Positions 57,331 through 64,000 of a stretch of 64,000 nt of DNA are shown in pieces. Each line of letters opens with the position of its first letter. The stretch's first letter is position 1. The notes below the pieces were generated by a model that ran no database searches, was not told where the DNA came from, and worked only from the letters and a program-made list of their open reading frames with translations. The DNA comes from Micromonospora citrea (GTDB lineage Bacteria; Actinomycetota; Actinomycetes; Mycobacteriales; Micromonosporaceae): positions 2,396,501 to 2,460,500 of the forward strand of contig NZ_FMHZ01000002.1 of NCBI RefSeq assembly GCF_900090315.1, in the 5' to 3' direction. The translations under genes and the position numbers were made by a program.

Positions 57331-58466
57331 CGCGGCTCCCCGGTGGCGGCACTGGCGGTGGCCGCGCGTTCAGCGTGGCGAGCGAAGGCCAGCCGCACCA
57401 ACCGGTCCACGATCTCCCGGTAGCCGACGCCGACCGCCGCCCACACCTTCGGATACATCGAGTGCGCGGTGAAGCCGGGCATGGTGTTCAGCTCGTTGAC
57501 GTAGAGCTCGCCGGCCGCCTCGTCGTAGAGGAAGTCGACCCGGGCCAGCCCCCAGCCGCCGATCGCGGCGAACGCCCGCAGCGACAGCTCCTGGATCCGG
57601 TCGGTCACCTCCCTGGGCAGCACCGCCGGGACGACCATCGGGTCGGCGTCGCCGAAGTACTTCTGCCGGTAGTCGAACCAGCCGCCGGAGACCCGGACCT
57701 CGCCCACCGCCGACGCCTCGGGCCGCCACCCGCCGAGCACCGCGCACTCCAGTTCCCGGCCGGTGACGCCCTGCTCGACCACCACCACCTGGTCGTGGCG
57801 CAACGCCTCCTCGATCGCGGCCGCCAGGTCGTCGCCCTCGGCCACTTGGGAGATGCCGATCGACGAGCCCATGCTGGCCGGCTTGACGAACAGCGGCCGC
57901 CGCAGCCCCACCACCAGCTTCTCCGGGTCGTCGGCGGCCCGGTAGGCCTGCGCGTCGAACGCCACGTGCGGGGTGATCGGTACTCCCTCGGCGCGCAGTG
58001 CCCGCTTCATCGCCACCTTGTTCATGCCAACCGCGGCGGCGAGGATGCCGCACCCGACGTACGGCACGCCCAGCGACTCGAGCAGCCCCTGGACCACCCC
58101 GTCCTCGCCGAACGGGCCGTGCAGCACCGGGAAGACCACGTCCAGCTCGGCGTGCACCGCGCCGGACGCGTTCGCTGCGGTCACCACGGCCGTTCCGGGC
58201 CGGCGGCCCGCCCGCAGCTCGACCGGCGGCCCGGTGACCGTCAGCCGGTCGTCGATGGCCCGGTCCGTCCCGGCGCCGTCGCGCAACTCCGCAAGCACGA
58301 CGTCCGGCACCAGCCGCAGGCCCCCGGTTCGGGTCACCCCGATGGCGACCGTGCGGTAGCCGCCGCCGGCCAGTGCCCGGGCCACCCCGAGGGCCGAAGC
58401 GCAGGACACTTCGTGCTCCGCGGACGGGCCGCCGAACAGGATTCCGATCCGAACCGGCGCACTCAT
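57327..58466 (-). CDS. ddl: D-alanine--D-alanine ligase (Ddl family)
   Basis: ATP-grasp ligase joining two D-amino acids for peptidoglycan precursors, 379 residues. Motifs: ILFGGPSAEHEVSCASA (N-terminal Glu), HGPFGEDGVVQG, KPASMGSSIGISQV (catalytic Ser), a DYRQKY omega loop with the Tyr typical of D-Ala-D-Ala enzymes, and YVNELNTMPGFTAHSMYPK (Mg ligands). VanA/VanB-type ligases carry a different omega loop with His, so D-lactate specificity is unlikely; D-Ser as second residue is not excluded. It overlaps the PLP-enzyme gene upstream and vanX downstream by 4 bp each. Confidence 0.92.
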   Translation of the reverse strand: MSAPVRIGILFGGPSAEHEVSCASALGVARALAGGGYRTVAIGVTRTGGLRLVPDVVLAELRDGAGTDRAIDDRLTVTGPPVELRAGRRPGTAVVTAANASGAVHAELDVVFPVLHGPFGEDGVVQGLLESLGVPYVGCGILAAAVGMNKVAMKRALRAEGVPITPHVAFDAQAYRAADDPEKLVVGLRRPLFVKPASMGSSIGISQVAEGDDLAAAIEEALRHDQVVVVEQGVTGRELECAVLGGWRPEASAVGEVRVSGGWFDYRQKYFGDADPMVVPAVLPREVTDRIQELSLRAFAAIGGWGLARVDFLYDEAAGELYVNELNTMPGFTAHSMYPKVWAAVGVGYREIVDRLVRLAFARHAERAATASAATGEPR

Positions 58467-59485
58467 GCCGCCGCCCCTTCCACACTCGTGACCTGGGCGA
58501 ACCGGTCGGCCGCCAACCGGGCCACCAGTTCTGCCTCGACGTTTCCACCGGTCAGCACCACGCCGACGGTGTGGTGCCGGCCGTCCGCCGCAATCCGCAG
58601 CGCGCCGGCCAGGCCGGCCGCCCCGGACGGCTCGGCCAGCACCTTCAGCTCCAGCAGCAGCAGCCGGAACGCCGCAGCGATCTGCTCGTCGTCGACCCGG
58701 ACCACCCCGCGCAGCGCGGTGCGCAGGATGGCGAACGGCAGCTTGCCCACACAGGCCGGCCGCAGCCCGTCGGCGATCGTCGGCGCCGGCGGGACCGGGG
58801 TCGGCCGGCCGGCGGCCAGGCTCCGGGCCAGCGAGTCGCAGCCGACCGGCTCCACGCCGTACACCTCAATCGGCCGGCCGGTGGCGGCGAGGCAGGCGCC
58901 GGCCGCCCCACCGCCGCCGCCGACCGGCAGCACCAGCGCGTCCAGCGGGGTGCCGGCCCGCTCGGCGTCCTCGATCAGCTCCAGGCTGGCGCTGCCCTGC
59001 CCGGCGATCACGTCCGGGTGGTCGTACGCGTCGACGACCGGGTGACCGGTGGCGGCGCTGAGTTCGCGGGTCAGCGCGAGCCGCTCCGCGGCGGTGTCGG
59101 CCAGCACGATCCGGGCCCCCGCCGCCCGCGCCCGGGCGACCTTGGTCGGCGCCGCGTCCGCCGGCAGCACCACGGTGGCGGCCAGCCCGCGCCAGCGCGC
59201 CGCCAGCGCCACCGCCACCGCGTGGTTGCCGGTGCTCTGCGCGACGACGCCGCCGTGCCCGCCGGCCGCGAGCCGGCCGACCGCCAGCGACGCGCCGCGC
59301 ATCTTGTACGAGCCGCCGTGCTGGAGGTTCTCCGCCTTGATCAGCACCCGGACGCCGGCCAGCCGGTCGATCGCCGGTGAGCGCAACACCGGGGTGCGCA
59401 CCACCTGGCCGGCCAGCCGGCGGGCGGCCTCCTCGACGTCGGCCCGGACCGGGCCGGCCGGGCCAGGCTCGTCGATGCGGGACAT
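58463..59485 (-). CDS. fold-type II PLP enzyme: serine/threonine dehydratase or serine racemase
   Basis: 340 residues of the IlvA/TdcB/serine-racemase group. Schiff-base Lys61 is in GGSYKMRGAS. The PLP-carboxylate loop is QSTGNHAVAV (84-88); the residue before the Gly is Thr85, where eukaryote-type serine racemases have the re-face Ser and dehydratases usually Ala. The phosphate loop GGGGGAAG is near 189-196. It heads the three-gene overlap with ddl and vanX, which makes production of a D-amino acid (D-Ser) for the ligase an attractive idea. Plain dehydratase activity remains possible. A 165-bp gap separates it from the sensor kinase gene. Confidence 0.82.
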   Translation of the reverse strand: MSRIDEPGPAGPVRADVEEAARRLAGQVVRTPVLRSPAIDRLAGVRVLIKAENLQHGGSYKMRGASLAVGRLAAGGHGGVVAQSTGNHAVAVALAARWRGLAATVVLPADAAPTKVARARAAGARIVLADTAAERLALTRELSAATGHPVVDAYDHPDVIAGQGSASLELIEDAERAGTPLDALVLPVGGGGGAAGACLAATGRPIEVYGVEPVGCDSLARSLAAGRPTPVPPAPTIADGLRPACVGKLPFAILRTALRGVVRVDDEQIAAAFRLLLLELKVLAEPSGAAGLAGALRIAADGRHHTVGVVLTGGNVEAELVARLAADRFAQVTSVEGAAA

Positions 59486-59650
59486 CTCGTCTCCTTTCGT
59501 CTTCGTGGTCGGCGGGCCCGGCTGGGCGCCGGACCGTACCGGGTCGTAGGTCGGGGCGGCGCCGGTTTCCGGGCACGCCGGAGGAAGGGGCGCCGCTCAT
59601 GCGGCCCCCGCGCGGGGCGTCGCTGGTTGTGTGCCGGCCGGTCGGCCGGG

Positions 59651-60703
59651 TCAGTGCGGCAGTCGGACCTCGACCCGCAGGCCGCCGTACTCGGCGGGTC
59701 GGGCGGCGATGATGCCGTCGTGCGCCTGGGTGATCGAGCGGGCGATGGCCAGGCCGAGGCCCGCGCCGCCGCCGTGGCCGGTACGGTCCGCGGCCAGCCG
59801 CCGGAACGGCTCGAAGAGGCCGGCGACCGCCTCGGCCGGCACCACCTGGCCGGTGTTGACCACGGTCAGCGCCGGGGTGCCGCCGACCGCGACGGTGAGG
59901 GTGCCGCCGGGCCGGTTGTACTTGATCGCGTTCTCCACCAGGTTGCTGACCAGGCGCTCCAGCAGCACCCGCTCCCCGGCCGCTACCCGGGGCGTGAGGT
60001 GGCTGTCGATCGTCACGCCCGCCTCCCGGGCCCGGTCCTGGTAGCTGGCCAGCACCCCGGCAACGATCTCGTCGAGCCGCTGCGGCGTACGGGAGCGCAG
60101 GCCCTGGTCGCTCTCGCTGAGCGTGAGCAGCCCTTCGATCAGCCGCTCGTTGCGCTCGTTGGTCTGCAGCAGTTGGGCGGTCAGCAGTTCCATCTGCTCA
60201 CCGGTGAGCGTCCGGGCCATCCCGATCTCGATCAGCGTCCGCTGCACCGCCAGCGGGGTGCGCAGTTCGTGTGAGGCGTTCGCGGCGAACCGCCGCTGCC
60301 CCTCGTACCCGGCGGAGATCCGCTCCATCATCTCGTCGATGGCCCCGGTCAGCCGGGCCAGCTCGTCCCGGCCCGGCCGGCGGATCCGGTGTCCGAGGTT
60401 CTGCGGGCCGACGTGGGCGATGGGCTCGGCGAGGTCGCGCACCGGGCGCAGGCACCACACCGCGCCGGCCCAGATCGCCACCACCGCGCCGACCAGCACC
60501 GCGAGCATGATCAGCGGGTACAGGGCCACGTCGAGGTCGCGCGCCGGCTGGCACACCAGCCCTGACCCGGGCAGCGGCGGGTCGCAGAACTCCCGGCCGC
60601 GCAGCCACGCCGTGGTCAGCAGCCACTTTTCCAGGCTGGGCCGGAGGTAGCCGACGAGCAGGGCGAGCACCCCCACCAGCAGGATGCGGCGGCGCGGGGT
60701 CAC
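59651..60703 (-). CDS. sensor histidine kinase, VanS-like context
   Basis: 350 residues. TM1 is at about 6-22, and a short extracytoplasmic loop (23-60) has two Cys (40 and 51). TM2 is at about 62-84, then HAMP, then HisKA with His145 (ANASHELRTPLAVQR). HATPase boxes are LVENAIKYNRPGG and GAGLGLAI. The loop is small, like that of VanS sensors, and the kinase lies directly upstream of ddl-vanX, so a cell-wall signal is likely. The GTG at 60703 overlaps the response-regulator stop by 4 bp. Confidence 0.9.
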   Translation of the reverse strand: MTPRRRILLVGVLALLVGYLRPSLEKWLLTTAWLRGREFCDPPLPGSGLVCQPARDLDVALYPLIMLAVLVGAVVAIWAGAVWCLRPVRDLAEPIAHVGPQNLGHRIRRPGRDELARLTGAIDEMMERISAGYEGQRRFAANASHELRTPLAVQRTLIEIGMARTLTGEQMELLTAQLLQTNERNERLIEGLLTLSESDQGLRSRTPQRLDEIVAGVLASYQDRAREAGVTIDSHLTPRVAAGERVLLERLVSNLVENAIKYNRPGGTLTVAVGGTPALTVVNTGQVVPAEAVAGLFEPFRRLAADRTGHGGGAGLGLAIARSITQAHDGIIAARPAEYGGLRVEVRLPH

Positions 60704-61365
60704 TCCGGGCCGCCGATCCGGTAGCCGGCCTTCGGCACGGTGTGGATGACGGCCGGCTGGCCGAGCTTCTTGCGCAGCGTCATCACGGTGACCCGGACGG
60801 CGTTGGTGAACGGGTCGGCGAACTCGTCCCAGGCCTGCTCCAGCAGTTCCTCCGCGCTGACCACCCGGCCGCCCGCGCGCATCAGCACGTGCAGCACGGC
60901 GAACTCCTTCGGGCTCAGGTTCAGCGGGTGGCCGTCCCGGGTGGCGACGTGCCGGGCCACGTCGAGCACCACCCCGTGCCGGGCCAGCACCGGCGGCAGC
61001 GCGGGGGCGGAGCGCCGGCCGAGCGCCTGCACCCGGGCGACCAGCTCGGCGAAGGCGAACGGCTTGGTCAGGTAGTCGTCGGCGCCCAGCCCGAGCCCCT
61101 CCACCCGGTCCCGAATGCCGGCCGCCGCGGTGAGCAGGAGCACCCGGGTGCCCGCGCCCGAGTCGGTGATGCTGCGGCACACCTCGTCGCCGGTGTGCCC
61201 GGGCATGTCCCGGTCCAGCACGGCCACGTCGTACCGGTTCACCCCGACCCGCTCCAGCGCGCCGTCGCCGTCGTAGCAGACGTCGACCGCCATCGAGAAG
61301 CGGCGCAGCCCCTCGGCGACCGTGTCCGCCAGCAACCGCTCGTCGTCCGCCACCAACACCCGCAC
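60700..61365 (-). CDS. OmpR-family response regulator, VanR-like context
   Basis: 221 residues. The receiver domain has ADDER at the acidic pocket, phospho-acceptor Asp51 (VAVLDRDMPGHTGDEV) and Lys101 (LTKPF). The winged-helix output domain (about 125-220) has LNLSPKEFAVLHVLMRAGGRVVSAEELLEQAW and VRVTVMTLRKKLG. The start is the GTG at 61365; the frame runs further to 61449 without homology. It is first gene of the segment RR-kinase-PLP enzyme-ddl-vanX. It probably controls the downstream trio, by analogy with VanRS. Confidence 0.92.
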   Translation of the reverse strand: MRVLVADDERLLADTVAEGLRRFSMAVDVCYDGDGALERVGVNRYDVAVLDRDMPGHTGDEVCRSITDSGAGTRVLLLTAAAGIRDRVEGLGLGADDYLTKPFAFAELVARVQALGRRSAPALPPVLARHGVVLDVARHVATRDGHPLNLSPKEFAVLHVLMRAGGRVVSAEELLEQAWDEFADPFTNAVRVTVMTLRKKLGQPAVIHTVPKAGYRIGGPE

Positions 61366-61663
61366 GCCTGTTCTCCCCGTGGTTCCTCGCTGTCCGGGAC
61401 ACCGTCTCAGGCCGGAGTTAAGGGTTCTGTAAACACCGGCAGGAGCCATCCTCCACGGCGGCGTTCCTGGGACAAGCGATCCCGAGCCGGGCCAGGTCGG
61501 CGCCGCCCACGAGGCGTTCCTGACCGCTGGGCCGGAGGCGGCCCGGCGTACCGACCGGTGGCTGCGGGAGGTGGTGGCGCACCCCTGGCGCCGGAGAGCA
61601 GCGCGACACCGACCAACTGCAGCCCGGACTGAACCCGCCGAGGGCGGGCGACTCCAACTACGG
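61366..61663. other. intergenic region with a possible gene fragment
   Basis: About 300 bp between the response regulator start and the agmatinase stop. Near 61425 is a less GC-rich patch (ttaagggttctgtaaacacc) that could be the regulator promoter or operator. From about 61466 to 61600 one plus-strand frame has coding-like bias (GAAHEAFLTAGPEAARR, then TDRWLREVVAHPW), but no start; it may be a remnant of a lost gene. Confidence 0.4.
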
Positions 61664-62677
61664 TCAGCGGGCGTCGAGGACAGGTTGGCGGGGGTTCCAG
61701 GGTGGGCCGCCGGCGGCGTCGCGGCGGCGGCGGGCGATCGCCGACAACGCCTCCAGCACCACGCGGTTACCCAGGTACGCGGTGATGTCCGCGTGGTCGT
61801 ACGGCGGGGCGACCTCGACCACGTCGACGCCGACGACGGGCAGCTCGTAGCAGCAGCGCCGGACCGCGTCGAGCAGCTGGCGGGAGGTCAGCCCGCCGGG
61901 CTCCGGGGTGCCGGTGCCGGGCGCCATGCCGGGGTCCACCACGTCCACGTCCACGGAGAGGAAGACGCCCTCGCACTCGTCCACCGCGATCCCGAACGCC
62001 TCCGTGAGGCACTCGTCCAGGCCGCGCGACACCAGCTCGGTCATCTCGTACGACCGCATCCGCTGCTCCGCCATCCACGACAGCGTCTCCGGGCCGGGCC
62101 AGTAGCCGCGCAGGCCGAGCTGGAGGAACCGGTCACCGCGTACGGCGCCGGACTCGATGAGCCGGCGCATCGGCTGGCCGTGCCCGTGCAGGCTGCCGAA
62201 CTCGATGTCCCCCGTGTCGGCGTGCGCGTCGAAGTGCACCAGCGACACCCGGCCCGGCCCGTGGTGGCGGGCGACGCCGGTGGCGTCGGGCAGCGCGATG
62301 GAGTGGTCGCCGCCGAGCACCACCGGGATCGCGCCGGCGCGCGACACCGCGAAGACCGCCGACTCCAGGGCGGCCAGGGAGCGTTCGATGTCGCCGGAGA
62401 ACATCTCGACGTCGCCGGCGTCGTACACCCGCAGGTCGCGCAGCGCGTCGACGCGCAGCGCGAGGGACGGGCGGGAGCCGTCGTGCGGAAGGTAGCAGGC
62501 CTGGCGGATGGCGGAGGGGCCGAACCGGGTGCCCGGCCGGTGCGAGGTGCCGCCGTCGAAGGGCGCGCCGACGATCACGACGTCGGCGTCGGCGAAGGAC
62601 GACGGGTCGTCGAGCGCGCAGCGGTCGACGCCGAGGAAGGTGACGTCGGGGCCGAACATCGGGCCGTAGCGGGTCAT
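61664..62677 (-). CDS. speB: agmatinase / ureohydrolase family enzyme
   Basis: Manganese ureohydrolase, most likely agmatine to putrescine and urea; related enzymes use guanidinobutyrate. There are 337 residues: PFDGGTSHRPGTRFGPSAIRQA, GGDHSIALPDA, HFDAHADTGD (metal Asp/His cluster), HGHGQPMRRL, and SVDVDVVDPGMAPGTGTPEPGGL with the paired metal Asp residues. The ATG overlaps the permease stop by 4 bp (ATGA), so the enzyme is co-expressed with a polyamine-type importer, suggesting uptake and breakdown of agmatine or a related guanidino compound. Confidence 0.92.
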   Translation of the reverse strand: MTRYGPMFGPDVTFLGVDRCALDDPSSFADADVVIVGAPFDGGTSHRPGTRFGPSAIRQACYLPHDGSRPSLALRVDALRDLRVYDAGDVEMFSGDIERSLAALESAVFAVSRAGAIPVVLGGDHSIALPDATGVARHHGPGRVSLVHFDAHADTGDIEFGSLHGHGQPMRRLIESGAVRGDRFLQLGLRGYWPGPETLSWMAEQRMRSYEMTELVSRGLDECLTEAFGIAVDECEGVFLSVDVDVVDPGMAPGTGTPEPGGLTSRQLLDAVRRCCYELPVVGVDVVEVAPPYDHADITAYLGNRVVLEALSAIARRRRDAAGGPPWNPRQPVLDAR

Positions 62678-63498
62678 CGCTGCCGTTCCTCCAGGGTGGG
62701 TCGGAGCCGGCGGCCCCGGCCGCCGCGCAGGGTGCTGGCGAGCACCAGCAGCAGGGCTACCACGAACATGGCCGTGCCGACGACGTTGACCTGCGGCGGG
62801 ATGCCCCGCTGGGCGGCGCCCCAGACATACATCGGGAACGTGACGGTGGTGCCCGCGTTGAAGTTCGTGACGATGAAGTCGTCGAACGACAGCGAGAACG
62901 CCAGCAGCGCGGCGGCCACGATGCCGGGCCGCACCAACGGCAGCGTGACCAGCCGGAAGGTCTGCCACTCGCTGGCGTAGAGGTCCATCGCGGCCTCCTC
63001 CAGCCGGGAGTCCATCCCGGCCAGCCGCGCCCTGACGGTGACCACCACGAACGACAGGCAGAACATGACGTGCGCGATGACGACGGTCCAGAAGCCCTGC
63101 GGCACCCCGGCGGCGACGAAGAGGGCGAGCAGCGAGGTGCCCATCACCAGTTCGGGGGTGGCCATCGGCAGGAGGACCAGCACGTCGACCCCGGACCTGC
63201 CGCGGAACCGGTGCCGCACCAGCGCGAACGCCATCAGGGTGCCGAGCACCGTGGCGACCACGGTGGCGACGAAGCCGATCTGGACGCTGCGCACCACCGC
63301 GTCGCACATGTCGGAGGTGGCGCACGGGTTGCGCCAGTTGTCGAGCGTGAACTCGTGGAAGTCGTACGACAGGCGGCTGGACGGGCGGTTGAAGGACAGG
63401 GCGGCAACGACGGCGACCGGCAGGAGGAGGTAGCCGAGCACCAGCAGCGCCACGCCCGTCACCCAGCGGTCGGCCAGCCGGCGGAGGATCCGGGCCAT
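62674..63498 (-). CDS. potC: ABC transporter permease, PotC-like
   Basis: Inner-membrane permease of a spermidine/putrescine-type importer, 274 residues, about six membrane helices (around 15-36, 73-95, 105-125, 140-160, 190-212, 240-262). The EAA loop is LEEAAMDLYASEWQTFRLVTLPLVRPGI, which docks to the ATPase. The ATG at 63498 shares one base with the stop of the upstream permease (TGATG). The substrate is inferred from family and from the coupled agmatinase. Confidence 0.9.
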   Translation of the reverse strand: MARILRRLADRWVTGVALLVLGYLLLPVAVVAALSFNRPSSRLSYDFHEFTLDNWRNPCATSDMCDAVVRSVQIGFVATVVATVLGTLMAFALVRHRFRGRSGVDVLVLLPMATPELVMGTSLLALFVAAGVPQGFWTVVIAHVMFCLSFVVVTVRARLAGMDSRLEEAAMDLYASEWQTFRLVTLPLVRPGIVAAALLAFSLSFDDFIVTNFNAGTTVTFPMYVWGAAQRGIPPQVNVVGTAMFVVALLLVLASTLRGGRGRRLRPTLEERQR

Positions 63499-64000
63499 CA
63501 CGGCACCTCGTCCGTACCGGCCCGGCGCAGGCAGCCGAAGACGACCGCGAGGATCGCCGCCATCAGCAGGAACGACAGCGCCGCGCCCTGCGGATAGTCC
63601 AGCCGGACCAGGAACGCCGAGTCGATGACGTTGCCGATCATGTATTCGTTGGGGGTGCCGAGCAGTTCGGCGTTGATGTAGTCGCCGCTGGCCGGGATGA
63701 AGAAGAGCAGCGCGCCGGCGACCAGGCCCGGCATGGACAGCGGCAGCGTCACCCGGCGGAAGGCCCGCAGCGGGCTGGCGTAGAGGTCGCTCGCCGCCTC
63801 CAGCAGCCGGGGGTCGAGCCGCTCCAGGCTCGCGTACAGCGGCAGCACCAGGAAGGGCATGAAGTTGTACGTCAGGCCGAGCACCACCGCGACCGGGGTG
63901 GCCAGCAGCCGGCCGTCGGGGGCGAGCAGGTGCACGTCGCGCAGCAGCCCGACGACCCAGCCGTTGTCGGACAGGATGGTCTTCCAGGCCAGCGTGCGCA
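63498..64000 (-). CDS. potB: ABC transporter permease, PotB-like, 5' end beyond the window
   Basis: The C-terminal 166 or so residues of the first permease of the polyamine-type system; the frame is open to the window edge (first codons read RTLAWKTILSDNGWVVGLL). Membrane helices are visible around VAVVLGLTYNFMPFLVLPLYASL, the EAA loop LEAASDLYASPLRAFRRVTLPL, PGLVAGALLFFIPASGDY and the last helix AALSFLLMAAILAVVFG. A GTG inside at 63935 is not a true start. The binding protein and ATPase genes are expected upstream, outside the window. Confidence 0.9.
   Translation of the reverse strand, partial: RTLAWKTILSDNGWVVGLLRDVHLLAPDGRLLATPVAVVLGLTYNFMPFLVLPLYASLERLDPRLLEAASDLYASPLRAFRRVTLPLSMPGLVAGALLFFIPASGDYINAELLGTPNEYMIGNVIDSAFLVRLDYPQGAALSFLLMAAILAVVFGCLRRAGTDEVP

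Noticed and set aside
57327..58466. VanA-type D-Ala-D-lactate ligase
   Set aside because: The omega loop has the Tyr/Lys arrangement (DYRQKY) of D-Ala-D-Ala ligases rather than the VanA-type His loop.

Overview
The window is chromosomal DNA of a very high-GC Gram-positive actinobacterium, most likely Micromonosporaceae (Micromonospora or Salinispora relatives). The evidence is strong G/C bias at third codon positions, frequent GTG starts, the mtrA-mtrB-lpqB block, an actinobacterial hpf/secA/Rv3235-like group and the prfB-ftsE-ftsX-smpB-ssrA order. No rRNA operon, CRISPR array, integrase or complete insertion sequence is visible.

1-7.2 kb: two aldo/keto reductases, tRNA-Ala(GGC), a YqgE protein, MTA phosphorylase, a benzoylformate-decarboxylase-like ThDP enzyme and a lipoprotein. 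7.4-11.4 kb: tmRNA, smpB, ftsX, ftsE and prfB, for ribosome rescue, division-site peptidoglycan hydrolase control and termination, with a 55-bp tandem repeat upstream of prfB. 11.6-17.9 kb: PadR regulator, tryptophan dioxygenase, PruA, a membrane protein and small conserved proteins. 18-30 kb: secA, two double-GNAT proteins, a repeat-rich near-empty stretch, hpf, comF and the lpqB-mtrB-mtrA envelope signalling operon.

30.3-39.4 kb: an overlapping operon (membrane protein, DUF4129-like, DUF4350-like, MoxR ATPase, DUF58), then a SpoIIM-like gene on the opposite strand, an RDD protein, and TPR/membrane proteins. 39.5-46.4 kb: ahcY, manA, a CDF metal transporter, a SIS protein, a Trm112-like protein and phosphomannomutase, supplying methyl-cycle and mannose-phosphate functions. 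46.5-48.7 kb: a secreted, membrane-anchored protein and endonuclease V.

48.8-55.1 kb is an accessory polymorphic-toxin locus. A YbaB-like protein, a WXG100-like protein, a 1318-residue toxin and a small probable immunity protein lie in one operon. The toxin carries a papain-fold (Tox-PL-like) domain followed by a RelA/SpoT-synthetase-like C-terminal domain. DNA encoding that tip and the putative immunity gene has a much lower GC content than its surroundings, as expected for replacement of a toxin tip. A divergent gene encodes a YrhB-like/deaminase/SUKH-3 protein.

55.1-61.4 kb: an aldehyde dehydrogenase, a gene remnant, and a VanRS-like two-component system upstream of a tight trio: fold-type II PLP enzyme, D-Ala-D-Ala ligase and VanX-type dipeptidase. 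This looks like a regulated D-amino-acid/peptidoglycan precursor module. 61.6-64 kb: agmatinase with two polyamine-type ABC permeases, the last cut by the window edge.
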